DNA of 64,000 nucleotides. Source: Francisella sp. SYW-9 (GTDB taxonomy: Bacteria; Pseudomonadota; Gammaproteobacteria; Francisellales; Francisellaceae). The position numbers and the translations under genes are program-made. The stretch lies in NCBI RefSeq assembly GCF_008711465.1, contig NZ_VXKQ01000010.1, positions 56,589 through 120,588 on the forward strand, in the 5' to 3' direction. Positions 23,478 to 34,869 of this stretch are shown piece after piece. Numbering within the stretch: position 1 is the stretch's first letter; each line of letters starts with the position of its first letter. Under the pieces are notes generated by a model. That model made no database searches. It saw only the letters and a program-made list of their open reading frames with translations, and was not told where the DNA came from.

Positions 23478-24344
23478 ATGAAAATTAGAAAAGCAGTTTT
23501 TCCTGTTGCAGGGTGGGGAACTAGATTTTTACCTGCTACAAAATCATGCCCTAAAGAAATGTTAACAGTTGTTGATAAACCGTTAATTCAGTACGCCGTT
23601 GAAGAAGCAATTGAAGCCGGTTGTAAAGAGATAATATTCGTTACAAGTTCTAATAAAAAGTCTCTTGAAGATCATTTTGATAGAAATTTTGAGCTAGAGC
23701 ATTCACTTGAGAAAAAACAAAAATATGAACTATTGGATATAGTCAAAAATATTATTCCTAAAGATGTGAGTTTTTTCTTTGTGCGTCAACCAGAAGCATT
23801 AGGGCTGGGGCACGCAGTACTATGTGCCAAACCTCTTGTAGGTATTGAAGACTTTGCAGTTATATTACCTGATGATCTTATTTATAATCATGACTGTGGT
23901 ACAGGAGTTTTAAAACAAATGGTTAAATCTGTTGAAGGAAGTGATATTAGAGGATGTATAGCTACTCAACAAGTGAAAAAAGAAGAAACAGGCTCATATG
24001 GAATAGTTGCAAAAGATCAAGAAAATATTATAAAGGGAATTATTGAGAAACCATCTCCAGAAAAAGCTCCTTCAACAAATGCAGTAGTTGGCAGATACTT
24101 ATTACCTAATAAAATTTTTAGATGTTTAGAGACAACATCTGAAGGGGCTGGCGGTGAAATTCAACTAACTGATGCTATTGCAAAACTTATAGAGCAAGAA
24201 GAGAAAATACTTTCATATGAGTTTAAGGGAACTCGCTATGATTGTGGTAGTAAATTAGGTTTTTTGATTGCCAACTATGAGATAGCTTTGCAACATCAAG
24301 AATTAGGTGAAAAATTCAAAAATTACCTTAAAAATAAAAACTAA
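23478..24344 (+). CDS. galU: UTP-glucose-1-phosphate uridylyltransferase
   Basis: A 288-residue enzyme forming UDP-glucose from UTP and glucose-1-phosphate, for envelope sugars and the Leloir pathway. The nucleotide-binding start is A-G-W-G-T-R-F-L-P-A-T-K (11-22), followed by P-K-E-M-L (25-29). V-R-Q-P-E-A-L-G-L-G-H-A-V, D-D-L-I and I-E-K-P-S-P lie in the middle, and E-F-K-G-T-R-Y-D-C-G-S-K-L-G near the end is diagnostic for GalU. Length equals the family norm. It lies 21 bp after the cation transporter gene. Confidence 0.95.
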   Translation: MKIRKAVFPVAGWGTRFLPATKSCPKEMLTVVDKPLIQYAVEEAIEAGCKEIIFVTSSNKKSLEDHFDRNFELEHSLEKKQKYELLDIVKNIIPKDVSFFFVRQPEALGLGHAVLCAKPLVGIEDFAVILPDDLIYNHDCGTGVLKQMVKSVEGSDIRGCIATQQVKKEETGSYGIVAKDQENIIKGIIEKPSPEKAPSTNAVVGRYLLPNKIFRCLETTSEGAGGEIQLTDAIAKLIEQEEKILSYEFKGTRYDCGSKLGFLIANYEIALQHQELGEKFKNYLKNKN

Positions 24345-24436
24345 ATTTTCTTAATATTCTGTTATATCTTATTATTACAATTTTTCTTAAATATGCTAAT
24401 ATGAAACTTAGGGTTAAATTTATTTAATAATAAGTA

Positions 24437-26374
<1,938 letters not shown>

Positions 26375-26391
26375 GAAAGAGGTTATCCAGC

Positions 26392-27312
26392 GTGAGTATT
26401 AAATATAACTCTCCATTGGTGGCATATTTAAAAATATTTTTAGCTGTAACATTCTGGGCTAGTGTCTATCAGCTAGCACCCATTCCATTAAAATATGTTG
26501 ACTTATATATAATTGGTTTTGTCAGATATTTTTTTGCTTCAATAATATTATTAATGGTTCATTACTACTATACTAAAACATTATTTCCCAAATTAAATAT
26601 TAAACAATGGGGGTATGTAGTTGCCGTTGGTTTCTTTGGTGTATTTTTATACAATGTTACATTCCTTTGGGCAGAGAAACTAATCTCGGGTAATATTGTT
26701 GCAATAATTTATGCGTTTACTCCTTGTTTAGTAACAGTCTTATCTAGTTTTATCTTTAAAATTAAAGTTAATCAGCAAGCAAAGGTTGGTATATTAGTCG
26801 CTTTGCTTGGAACTATTGGAGTAGTTTTATTCTCTAATGGAGCGGCAGAATGTTTAAATGGAGTAGAGATAAACTTTGGTGAAGTTTTGAGTGTATTAGC
26901 TGTTGTGTGCTTTGCCGCATATGCCATATTTGGTAAGCTTTGTGTTAAAGAAGAAGTTCATATGCTTACAATAAATACTTATGGTGCTATTATTGGGATG
27001 ATAATGTTTTTTATTATATCGTTATTTAAATCAGATTTTTCAGCGATTTCTCATACTGATTTTAAATTCTGGGCATGTATGATTTACATTGCAATATTTG
27101 GAACTGTAATAGCATATGTGTGGTTTCTAAATTCTTTAGAGGAACTTGGTGTCTATAGAACAGCTGTTTTCCAAAATATGCTACCGTTCTTAGTTATAAT
27201 TATCGGTTTTTTACTTTATGGTCAAACTATTTCTATTTTGGCATTAATATTTGGTGGCGTAGTATTTTTAGGAGTTTATCTTACTAATGCAGCTGTTAAT
27301 AAGAAATCTTAG
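26392..27312 (+). CDS. EamA-family (DMT) transporter
   Basis: A 306-residue protein with ten membrane helices in two repeated EamA domains (about residues 10-145 and 165-300), the layout of drug/metabolite exporters. The start is GTG with GAGG upstream. Typical features are W-A-S-V-Y-Q-L-A-P-I-P-L-K near the N-terminus and E-L-G-V-Y-R-T-A-V-F-Q-N-M-L-P-F in the second repeat. The substrate is unknown. It follows acs by 17 bp, so the two may be co-transcribed. Confidence 0.85.
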   Translation: MSIKYNSPLVAYLKIFLAVTFWASVYQLAPIPLKYVDLYIIGFVRYFFASIILLMVHYYYTKTLFPKLNIKQWGYVVAVGFFGVFLYNVTFLWAEKLISGNIVAIIYAFTPCLVTVLSSFIFKIKVNQQAKVGILVALLGTIGVVLFSNGAAECLNGVEINFGEVLSVLAVVCFAAYAIFGKLCVKEEVHMLTINTYGAIIGMIMFFIISLFKSDFSAISHTDFKFWACMIYIAIFGTVIAYVWFLNSLEELGVYRTAVFQNMLPFLVIIIGFLLYGQTISILALIFGGVVFLGVYLTNAAVNKKS

Positions 27313-27319
27313 AATTTTT

Positions 27320-27748
27320 ATCTTCCTCGTCCTCCCATTCCTATGCCTATATTCATTGATGGGCTAGCAATATTTCTATTAAAACTCTTGTTTATCAAAG
27401 CATAATAAGTATATATTTTTTTAGCAGGATTCTCGAGTCTATAATTATACCTACTAAAATAAGGAATGTAGCTGTAAGAATAATAGTTGTCATAGTATTT
27501 ATAGAATTGTTCTAGATAGTTATTATTCTCTAGTTGATTATTCTTCGTTTGATTTGAGACTTCGACGTTATCATTTATAGTAATTTTATTAGGATTTGAA
27601 TACTCGTTAATTATATTTATATTTTCAAGATTTACTTTTCTTGAGTTTTCTGAGTATTAGAAAAGAATGTATTCCATTATTATTGTTTTCATATACATTT
27701 ACGGCAAAACAATAGCTTAGAATAAGCCAGAAAATGTTAAAGAATATT
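27320..27748 (-). pseudogene. decayed secreted protein gene downstream of lnt
   Basis: On the minus strand, starting just past the lnt stop and a GGAAAAG purine stretch, a frame encodes a signal-peptide-like segment (K-I-F-F-N-I-F-W-L-I-L-S-Y-C-F-A) but has AGT where ATG is expected. It soon runs into a stop. A second frame, offset by one, continues without an ATG: Asn/Tyr-rich, ending M-G-G-R-G-R and a stop at 27320-27322. A lost start plus a frameshift (between about 27610 and 27655) fits a former exported protein of about 140 residues. Confidence 0.6.
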
Positions 27749-27758
27749 TTACTTTTCC

Positions 27759-29270
27759 TTAGTTACTTACCTGGTGTCTTTTTTCTATCAGCTCTTTTAG
27801 TATTATTCCAATAACTAAGCTAAATATTATAAGACTAAAAATAAGGTTCATACCTATTTCTATCCATATAGTTGTATAACTATTTAAGTATACCGTTTTT
27901 TCAAGTATGCCTCGAGTATCTTTGGGAAGTTCTTTTTCTATTTTACCTCTAGTATTTATAATAGAGGTTATACCATTACTTGTTGTAGTTAGTACAAACT
28001 TTGCATTTTCAATAGCTCTTACTTGAGATATTTGTAATTGCTGATCACGTGCTATAGAGTCACCAAACCATGAATCATCACTAATTACTGATATTATTTT
28101 AGCTCCTTGTAATTGATCTCTTACTTGTTCAGGATAACCAACTTCATAACAAATAAAATTAGCTAACGGATAGCCAAAAGCATTCATTATAGGTTGGACT
28201 TCATGACCTGCATTAAAGTTACTAAGACCAGCACTATCAACATAGCCAAAAAACTTAATAGGAAAGTATTCACCAAAAGGAACAAGATGATGCTTATTAT
28301 AAACACCGTGACCCTTACCAATTATAATTGAGCTATTATATATTTTAGAAGAGTTTCCTGACTGTTCTATACTAAGTGAACCAATCAATAAGGCACTATT
28401 ATTTTTATTTGCTATTTTAGCAAGACTATTAAAGTAAGGACCTAAATATTGTCTATAGCTTGGGATAGCATTTTCTGAGAAAATTATTAAAGCATTTTTA
28501 TGTTCTTTTGCAACATTCTCATAATATTTTTCCATTTTTACAAAGTTATCTTGATCCCATTTAAAGCCTTGGATAAAGTCACCTTGGACTAAATCAACTT
28601 TCTGTGCTTGGTTTGTTTCTATAGAATGTTGATTATGCTTAATAATAAGTCCGCAGATATATAAAACACAGATAATAACTACGCAAGAAATAATCTTTTT
28701 AATACTACTTTTGTTACAGATATAAAAAGCTATCAAACAAGTAATAAATATAACAATATAGCTAACAAAATAAACACCTCCAATATTTGCAAACCATATT
28801 AGAGGTGATTCAGTTTGAGAATACCCTAATGAAACCCAAGGAAAGCCTCCCCATAGAAGATTCGCTTTAACAATCTCAAAGAGAGTCCAAAGTGCTGGAT
28901 ATATTAATATTTTGGTAAAATTATTAGCTTTTCTAGTCAAGATATAACTAAAAGTTCCAAAAGGAATAATATGTAAAAAACTTAGTAGGATAACTAGAGC
29001 AATAGCCGCTGCTAAACCTGCTACTACAGATTGAGTAAATAGATGAATACTTATATAGACCCAAGATATACTAGTTCCAAAGAATCCTAACCCAAATAGA
29101 ACGGAAGTAAAAAAAGCACCACGAATTTTTTTAGATTTATCTAATATATAGAAAAAAATTATTAAAGATACTATTGCTAATATATCTATACGGAAAGGTG
29201 CAAATGCTAAAGTTAGTAAAGCCCCACTTAAGACTGTAACTATTGCTTTAAATATATTGTTCTTCATCAT
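27759..29270 (-). CDS. lnt: apolipoprotein N-acyltransferase
   Basis: A 503-residue inner-membrane enzyme that adds the third acyl chain to lipoproteins. Membrane helices fill residues 1-210, and the periplasmic nitrilase-like domain follows. The catalytic triad is in place: E266 (F-S-E-N-A), K326 (Y-N-K-H-H-L-V-P-F-G-E) and C374 (F-I-C-Y-E). A final membrane helix lies near 475-495. The start overlaps the ybeX end by 23 bp, so translation is coupled. It is the last intact gene of the ybeZYX-lnt operon. Confidence 0.95.
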   Translation of the reverse strand: MMKNNIFKAIVTVLSGALLTLAFAPFRIDILAIVSLIIFFYILDKSKKIRGAFFTSVLFGLGFFGTSISWVYISIHLFTQSVVAGLAAAIALVILLSFLHIIPFGTFSYILTRKANNFTKILIYPALWTLFEIVKANLLWGGFPWVSLGYSQTESPLIWFANIGGVYFVSYIVIFITCLIAFYICNKSSIKKIISCVVIICVLYICGLIIKHNQHSIETNQAQKVDLVQGDFIQGFKWDQDNFVKMEKYYENVAKEHKNALIIFSENAIPSYRQYLGPYFNSLAKIANKNNSALLIGSLSIEQSGNSSKIYNSSIIIGKGHGVYNKHHLVPFGEYFPIKFFGYVDSAGLSNFNAGHEVQPIMNAFGYPLANFICYEVGYPEQVRDQLQGAKIISVISDDSWFGDSIARDQQLQISQVRAIENAKFVLTTTSNGITSIINTRGKIEKELPKDTRGILEKTVYLNSYTTIWIEIGMNLIFSLIIFSLVIGIILKELIEKRHQVSN

Positions 29271-30108
29271 TCTTTAACTTTTCGATTAAAACTTTAATAA
29301 TCTTACGATTATCAGCTTCTTGAATTGTAAATTTTAAACCTTCTAAAATAATGCTATCACCTTTTTGAGGTAAGTACTCTAAAGTTTGAATAATCATCCC
29401 CGCTATAGTGTCATAGTCATTATCATCATCTATTTGTGTATTAAAATACTCATTAAAATCTTCTATAGAAGTTGTAGCATCAATTATAAATTTATTATTA
29501 GCTATTTTTACAATATTTTCACTTGTTGTATCAAATTCATCCTCGATATCACCAACAATTTCTTCTAGAACATCTTCTATGGTGATTAGGCCAGAAATAG
29601 CGCCATACTCATCAACTACAATTGCTATGTGATTTTGACTATTTTTAAAATCTTTAAGCATAGAATTTAGTTTTTTTGTTTCTGGTATAAAAATAGCGGG
29701 GCGGAGGATATTTTTAATATCTTCTGCTTTTAACTCATCATCTGTATCTGACTCAATTTCTTTTTCAAAGATTAGTTTTAATAGATCTTTTGAGTGTAAT
29801 ATTCCTAAAACTTCAGATTTGTCTTCACAATATACAGGTAAACGTGTGTGGCTAGAGTTTATAGTTTTTGTTAAGATCTCTTTAACAGACATAGACATAT
29901 CTACAGCTACTATTTTAGTATGTGAGATCATAATATCACCAACATCTAAAGATGATATCTCCATTGCTCCAATAAGCATATTTTGCGAAGTTTTATCAAT
30001 TACTTCATTATCAGCAGCTCTATTGATAGCATCTATAAGAGCATCTTCACTTTTAATATTAAAAATACTAGATGTAATTTTTTTTATGAAGGGGTTATTC
30101 TCTGACAT
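29248..30108 (-). CDS. ybeX: CorC/YbeX-type CBS-domain protein
   Basis: A 286-residue soluble protein with two CBS domains (about residues 65-125 and 132-190, with T-R-L-P-V-Y and V-V-D-E-Y-G-A-I-S-G-L-I-T-I-E-D-V-L-E-E-I-V-G-D) and the C-terminal CorC/HlyC FAD-like domain (about 205-283). It lacks the membrane DUF21 part, which is normal for YbeX. The family is linked to magnesium homeostasis and ribosome-related functions. It sits between ybeY and lnt, 3 bp after ybeY. Confidence 0.92.
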   Translation of the reverse strand: MSENNPFIKKITSSIFNIKSEDALIDAINRAADNEVIDKTSQNMLIGAMEISSLDVGDIMISHTKIVAVDMSMSVKEILTKTINSSHTRLPVYCEDKSEVLGILHSKDLLKLIFEKEIESDTDDELKAEDIKNILRPAIFIPETKKLNSMLKDFKNSQNHIAIVVDEYGAISGLITIEDVLEEIVGDIEDEFDTTSENIVKIANNKFIIDATTSIEDFNEYFNTQIDDDNDYDTIAGMIIQTLEYLPQKGDSIILEGLKFTIQEADNRKIIKVLIEKLKNDEEQYI

Positions 30109-30111
30109 TAA

Positions 30112-30588
30112 TTAGTTCTCTTGTATAATGTATGGATTAGCTATTCTTAGTTTAGCTAACAACTCTATTTCTAAACTTTCCATTTCTTTGGCTTCTTGAT
30201 CATCTAAGTGGTCATATCCTAATAGATGAAGTAAACCGTGTATAAATATATGTTGCCAATGATTTTCTAAAGTTTTATTTTGCTCTTTAGCCTCTTGCTC
30301 TAGTACTTTCGGAGCAATAACAATATCACCTAAAAAATCATCGACTATATCATCTGGTAAACCCTCTGGTTTTTCAAATTCAAAAGATATTATATTCGTA
30401 GGTTTATCTTTATTACGAAACTGTTTATTTATTTGTTGGATCTCATCATTTGAAACAATGCTTACATTTACTTCAGCTTGGATAATATTATGTTTATCTG
30501 CGACAAGTTTAAGGCATTTATTTAGTAGATCTTTACCCACTATGGGGTGCTCATCATCATTAATAATATTTAGAGTTAAATTATCCAT
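30112..30588 (-). CDS. ybeY: endoribonuclease YbeY
   Basis: A 158-residue zinc-dependent endoribonuclease for 16S rRNA 3'-end maturation and ribosome quality control. The metal site is H117-G-L-L-H121-L-L-G-Y-D-H127. Other family marks are F-R-N-K-D-K-P-T-N-I-I-S-F (57-69), G-D-I-V-I-A (87-92). Size matches E. coli YbeY (155). It is separated from ybeZ by a VOC protein gene, which is not the common order. Confidence 0.95.
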   Translation of the reverse strand: MDNLTLNIINDDEHPIVGKDLLNKCLKLVADKHNIIQAEVNVSIVSNDEIQQINKQFRNKDKPTNIISFEFEKPEGLPDDIVDDFLGDIVIAPKVLEQEAKEQNKTLENHWQHIFIHGLLHLLGYDHLDDQEAKEMESLEIELLAKLRIANPYIIQEN

Positions 30589-30603
30589 TTTTTAATGCTC
30601 TTT

Positions 30604-30981
30604 CTATATTTCTAAATAGTTTGATAACTCAATTAAATTACTATCAGGATCTCTGACATATATTGATCTTATAGCTCCTGTAGCGCCTGTTCTATTGACT
30701 ATTCCATCCTCTATTTCTATTCCTACTTTATCTAATTCTTTTATAATATCATTATCAACAATAAAGCAGATATCAGCACTCCCTTCTTTTACATTTTGTG
30801 CTTTTGGTTCAAATTCATTACCCAATAAATGTAAATTAATTTTTTGATTATTAAAAACTAACGCAACTCTATTTTGCTTAAAAATTTCTTTTTTCATTCC
30901 AAGCTTTGTATAGAATTCAACAGTTTTATTAATATCCTTAACCGTCAATACTAAATGATCTATTCTATTTACACTAATCAT
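30604..30981 (-). CDS. VOC-fold (glyoxalase/bleomycin-resistance type) protein
   Basis: A 125-residue protein starting R-I-D-H-L-V-L-T-V-K-D-I, then F-Y-T-K-L-G-M, and ending I-Y-V-R-D-P-D-S-N-L-I-E-L-S-N, the full vicinal oxygen chelate pattern. Metal ligands are probably H8 and the Glu of L-I-E-L. Members include lyases, dioxygenases and resistance proteins, so the substrate is open; the short length resembles the virulence-associated VOC group. It lies between ybeZ and ybeY with 14-15 bp gaps and is presumably co-transcribed. Confidence 0.85.
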   Translation of the reverse strand: MISVNRIDHLVLTVKDINKTVEFYTKLGMKKEIFKQNRVALVFNNQKINLHLLGNEFEPKAQNVKEGSADICFIVDNDIIKELDKVGIEIEDGIVNRTGATGAIRSIYVRDPDSNLIELSNYLEI

Positions 30982-30995
30982 TTCTTGTCCTTAGA

Positions 30996-31967
30996 CTAAT
31001 CAATAGCTTCATGCTTATCATAAACATTAACTATTTTTTGAACTATTTGATGGCGGACAATATCTACTGATTTTAGATAGCTAATAGCTACACCATCAAT
31101 ATTATCAAGAATTGATAAAGCATGTCTTAAACCAGAAGTTACATTCTTAGGTAAATCAACCTGGGTAATATCACCAGTTATAACTGCTGTAGTATTAAAA
31201 CCAATTCTAGTTAAAAACATCTTCATTTGCTCTTTTGTAGTGTTTTGGCTTTCATCAAGCACAATGAAAGAGTCATTAATTGTTCTACCACGCATATATG
31301 CTAATGGGGCAATTTCTATGGCTTGTTTCTCGATTAATTTGGTAACTTTCTCAACACCCATAAAGTCAAAAAGAGCATCATACATCGGGCGTAAATATGG
31401 ATCGATCTTTTGTGTAAGATCTCCAGGTAAAAATCCAAGCTTTTCACCAGCCTCAACAGCAGGGCGCACAAGTACAATTCTTCTAACTTCGCCTTTTTCA
31501 TATGCAGATACTGCACAAGCTATAGCCATATATGTTTTACCAGTACCAGCTGGTCCAACACCAAAAGTTACAAAGTTATTTTTGATATTATCAAGATATA
31601 CAGCTTGATTGTGAGTACGAGCTTTTAGCTTTTTGCTTCTAAGCTGTACTTCAGCTTCTTCAAGCTGCTTTTTAGATTTTGCTTGAGGAGTTTTTTCTTT
31701 TGCTGTAGCATTTAGAATTGTTGTAATTTGCTCTAAATCTAATTCTGTATTGCCAGCTAAAATCTCAGCATAACATGATTTGATAAATCTCTTTGCTTGA
31801 GTATTATTTGCACTTGAATCACTTGATATTTCAAACTCATCAGCACGATGTTTAATTTCAACACTAAAATAATTTTCGATAGCACGGATATTTTCATCAA
31901 GATTGCCACACAGCTGCATCATAGCATCATAACTGTACGGTTCTAAAACAAATTGAGTTTTATTCAT
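30996..31967 (-). CDS. ybeZ: PhoH-like ATPase YbeZ
   Basis: A 323-residue PhoH-family protein. Walker A is G-V-G-P-A-G-T-G-K-T (136-145), Walker B/DEAD-like box is F-I-V-L-D-E-S-Q-N-T, and V-I-T-G-D-I-T-Q-V-D-L-P follows, the sensor motif of the family. It has an N-terminal domain of about 110 residues. YbeZ partners with YbeY in RNA processing. It follows miaB by 3 bp, giving the common miaB-ybeZ-ybeY-ybeX-lnt order. Confidence 0.94.
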   Translation of the reverse strand: MNKTQFVLEPYSYDAMMQLCGNLDENIRAIENYFSVEIKHRADEFEISSDSSANNTQAKRFIKSCYAEILAGNTELDLEQITTILNATAKEKTPQAKSKKQLEEAEVQLRSKKLKARTHNQAVYLDNIKNNFVTFGVGPAGTGKTYMAIACAVSAYEKGEVRRIVLVRPAVEAGEKLGFLPGDLTQKIDPYLRPMYDALFDFMGVEKVTKLIEKQAIEIAPLAYMRGRTINDSFIVLDESQNTTKEQMKMFLTRIGFNTTAVITGDITQVDLPKNVTSGLRHALSILDNIDGVAISYLKSVDIVRHQIVQKIVNVYDKHEAID

Positions 31968-31970
31968 ATA

Positions 31971-33299
31971 TTAAACAAGCTCTCCTCTTAGAGAATTTGG
32001 TAGGCTTTCTGTTATTGTAACCGTAGTAAACTGACCAATCAAAGATTTATCGCCGTTAAAGTTAACAATTCTATTATTTTCAGTTCTACCAGCTAAAACA
32101 TTTTCGTCTTTCTTAGATGTGCCTTCAACAAGAATGCGTTGTTTTGTCCCAACCATTTGTCTAGAAATGATCTGAGAATTACTATTTAGTAAGTCTTGTA
32201 GTCTTTTTAGTCTATCTTTTTTTACCTCCATAGGAGTATCATCAGGTAGATCAGAAGCTGGAGTACCTGGACGTTTGCTATAGATAAAGCTAAATGATTG
32301 GTCAAAATTAACGTCTTTTACTAGATCAAGAAGCTTTTGGAAGTCTTCTTCTGTCTCACCAGGGAAGCCAACAATAAAGTCAGAAGATATTGTAATATCT
32401 GGACGGATAGCTCTTAGCTTTCTAATTTTTTGTTTAAACTCTAGGATAGTATGATTTCTTTTCATATTTATAAGAATTCTATCAGAGCCATGCTGTACAG
32501 GTAGGTGTAGATGATTTGCCAACTCTGGAACACTACCATAAGCGTCAATTAGATTTTGTGAAAACTCAACAGGATGAGAGGTTGTAAATCTAATTCTTTC
32601 AACACCATCAATTTCTGCAATAAAATGTATCAATAAAGCTAAATCAGCTATTTGTCCATTTTCCATTGGGCCTAAGTAATGATTTACGTTTTGTCCTAGT
32701 AGAGTAATTTCTTTAACGCCTTGCTCTGCTAATATGGCACATTCAGCAAGTACATCTTCAAATGGTCTATTTACTTCAGGACCTCTAGTGTAAGGAACTA
32801 CACAATAAGAACAATATTTATCACATCCTTCCATAATAGAAACAAATGCTTTAGCACCTTCAGCTTTCGGCTCAGGTAAATAGTCAAACTTCTCAACTTC
32901 TGGAAATGATATGTCAACTTGAGATTTTTGAGTTTGTTTCTTTTGTTTAATCATTTCTGGAAGTCTATGAATAGTCTGTGGACCAAAAACTAAATCAACA
33001 AAAGGTGCTCTTTTAATGATATTTTCACCTTCTTGAGATGCAACACAGCCACCAACACCTATCACAAGGTCTTCTTTAGTTTTCTTAAGATTTTTCCATC
33101 TTCCTAACTCATGAAATACTTTCTCTTGAGCTTTTTCTCTAATAGAACATGTATTGATTAGAATGATATCAGCATCTTTATAATCATCTGTCTTTACAGT
33201 ATGAAAGTTTTCATCTAGAACCTCATGCATTCTAGCCGAGTCATACTCATTCATTTGACAGCCTAAAGTTTTTATAAAAACCTTTTTTTGTTCTTTCAT
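31971..33299 (-). CDS. miaB: tRNA-2-methylthio-N6-dimethylallyladenosine synthase
   Basis: A 442-residue radical-SAM methylthiotransferase modifying A37 of tRNAs that read UNN codons. The N-terminal MTTase domain carries C14 (T-L-G-C-Q-M-N), a Cys in N-T-C-S-I-R-E and one in G-G-C-V-A-S-Q. The radical-SAM cluster motif C-D-K-Y-C-S-Y-C is near residues 158-166. A TRAM domain closes the protein. Length fits E. coli MiaB (474). It is the first gene of the leftward operon, and a divergent intergenic region of about 170 bp precedes it. Confidence 0.96.
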   Translation of the reverse strand: MKEQKKVFIKTLGCQMNEYDSARMHEVLDENFHTVKTDDYKDADIILINTCSIREKAQEKVFHELGRWKNLKKTKEDLVIGVGGCVASQEGENIIKRAPFVDLVFGPQTIHRLPEMIKQKKQTQKSQVDISFPEVEKFDYLPEPKAEGAKAFVSIMEGCDKYCSYCVVPYTRGPEVNRPFEDVLAECAILAEQGVKEITLLGQNVNHYLGPMENGQIADLALLIHFIAEIDGVERIRFTTSHPVEFSQNLIDAYGSVPELANHLHLPVQHGSDRILINMKRNHTILEFKQKIRKLRAIRPDITISSDFIVGFPGETEEDFQKLLDLVKDVNFDQSFSFIYSKRPGTPASDLPDDTPMEVKKDRLKRLQDLLNSNSQIISRQMVGTKQRILVEGTSKKDENVLAGRTENNRIVNFNGDKSLIGQFTTVTITESLPNSLRGELV

Positions 33300-33473
33300 T
33301 TATTAAAACCTTTAATTTTAGTTTATTTCTCGTTTTAAATACAAGATAGTTATTTATAGTAAAATGCGCACAAATTCTACCATAAAAATAAAATAAAAGC
33401 ACTTTTTGAGGCTAGACTAATTATTAGCATTAATGCAAAATACTAAAAGTTTTTTATAAAAAGTATCTTCAAG

Positions 33474-34106
33474 ATGAAGCAAAATCAATTTACACAGGAT
33501 GATATTTGGCAATATTGTCTCGATCATACTAGTGATTTATCAATAGATCTCAGTAAGCTAAGCTCTCAAACAAAAGAACAAGTTCATGGTGCTCAAATGC
33601 TATCTGAAAAAATAGTGACTAAATTACTTCAGTTTTTTGTATTTGCTAAAAAGGCTAAAGTGTGTGTTGATGTTGGTACATTTACAGGAATGTCAGCTAT
33701 AGCAATGGCTGAGATTTCGATAGATATTAATGTATATACTATTGATAGACCTAACCAATCTGGTGAAAATGTAGCCAAAAGATTTATTTCGAAATATCCA
33801 AACATAAAATATTTTGAGGGAAATGCGCTAGATATATTGCCAAGTTTGCCTAATAATATTGATATAGCATTTATTGATGCTGATAAAAAACAAACACAAA
33901 GCTATTTTGATATTCTAATAAATAAAATGTCTGATAACGGCATTATTATAGTAGATGATATTTTATGGAGAGCAGAAGTTTTAGACCCACAAGATAAACG
34001 AGCGAAGGCTCTTGATGAATTTAATAAGTATGTAAGTCAAAGAGATGATCTAGAGACGTTAGTTTTGCCTATTCGTCACGGTATTAATATAATTAGAAAA
34101 ATTTAG
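33474..34106 (+). CDS. SAM-dependent O-methyltransferase
   Basis: A 210-residue class I methyltransferase of the CCoAOMT/catechol type. Visible motifs are V-D-V-G-T-F-T-G-M-S-A-I-A-M-A (SAM binding, about residues 71-85), F-I-D-A-D-K-K-Q-T-Q-S-Y-F-D (metal and SAM binding) and I-I-V-D-D-I-L-W (metal). The substrate cannot be told from sequence. It starts a rightward operon with the phosphatase and thymidine kinase genes, 15-17 bp apart. Confidence 0.9.
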   Translation: MKQNQFTQDDIWQYCLDHTSDLSIDLSKLSSQTKEQVHGAQMLSEKIVTKLLQFFVFAKKAKVCVDVGTFTGMSAIAMAEISIDINVYTIDRPNQSGENVAKRFISKYPNIKYFEGNALDILPSLPNNIDIAFIDADKKQTQSYFDILINKMSDNGIIIVDDILWRAEVLDPQDKRAKALDEFNKYVSQRDDLETLVLPIRHGINIIRKI

Positions 34107-34120
34107 GTTTAGGAGAAATT

Positions 34121-34852
34121 ATGATATTAAAAAAAGTAAATTTAGCATTATTTTTGGTTGTAGGGGCTTCAAGTTCTGTATTTGCTGTAGGATGCAATCC
34201 TAATGTTGATGGAGTTAAGTGGTATCATGTTTCAGCTGAGAGGAAGGCTTTAGATTATCAAGCTTACAATATTGCAAGTCAAAAAATAGAGGATAAAGTA
34301 AAAAAAGATAAGCTTAAAAAGAACTCCTGGGGAGTTATCTTAGATATTGATGAAACTGCATTAGATAGCTCTGCAAATGAGTATAAGAATTATAAAGATT
34401 ATAAATTTAAAGAAAGTATGTACAATAAAGCAGATGCTATTGCTATACCAGGAGCTGTAAAGTTTACTAATCTAATACATAAACTAGGCGGCTATGTTAG
34501 TTTTGTAACTAATAGAGGTGGTAATGATAAAAAAGAATTTGATGCTACTATTAAAAATTTAAAACAGCAACATATTTACTTTGATCAAGTTCTTTTCTCA
34601 AATAAAGATGATGGTAAGGAGCAATTTAATAAAAACCCAAGATTTAAAGCTGTACAAAGCGGGGAATATAATAAAAATATAATTCTAACAAATAAGCTAC
34701 CAGCTCATAAAGTTATAGCTTACTTCGGTGATAATATTCAAGATTTTCCTAATATGAAGCAAGAAACTATGCAAAAAGCTGATCCAAAAGCATTCAAGGA
34801 GTTTGGATCTAAATACTTTATTATGCCAAATCCAATGTATGGCAGCTGGTAA
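34121..34852 (+). CDS. periplasmic HAD acid phosphatase (class B/e(P4)-like)
   Basis: A 243-residue secreted phosphatase. A signal peptide spans residues 1-22 (cleavage after VFA). The HAD nucleophile motif is D-I-D-E-T (D75, D77), and motif II is S-F-V-T-N-R-G (about 126-132). Motif IV is Y-F-G-D-N-I-Q-D-F. The class typically hydrolyses nucleotide monophosphates in the periplasm. A lipobox is not evident although C25 lies near the cleavage site. An AGGAG site precedes the ATG. Confidence 0.85.
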   Translation: MILKKVNLALFLVVGASSSVFAVGCNPNVDGVKWYHVSAERKALDYQAYNIASQKIEDKVKKDKLKKNSWGVILDIDETALDSSANEYKNYKDYKFKESMYNKADAIAIPGAVKFTNLIHKLGGYVSFVTNRGGNDKKEFDATIKNLKQQHIYFDQVLFSNKDDGKEQFNKNPRFKAVQSGEYNKNIILTNKLPAHKVIAYFGDNIQDFPNMKQETMQKADPKAFKEFGSKYFIMPNPMYGSW

Positions 34853-34869
34853 TAAATAAGGAAGTAGTT

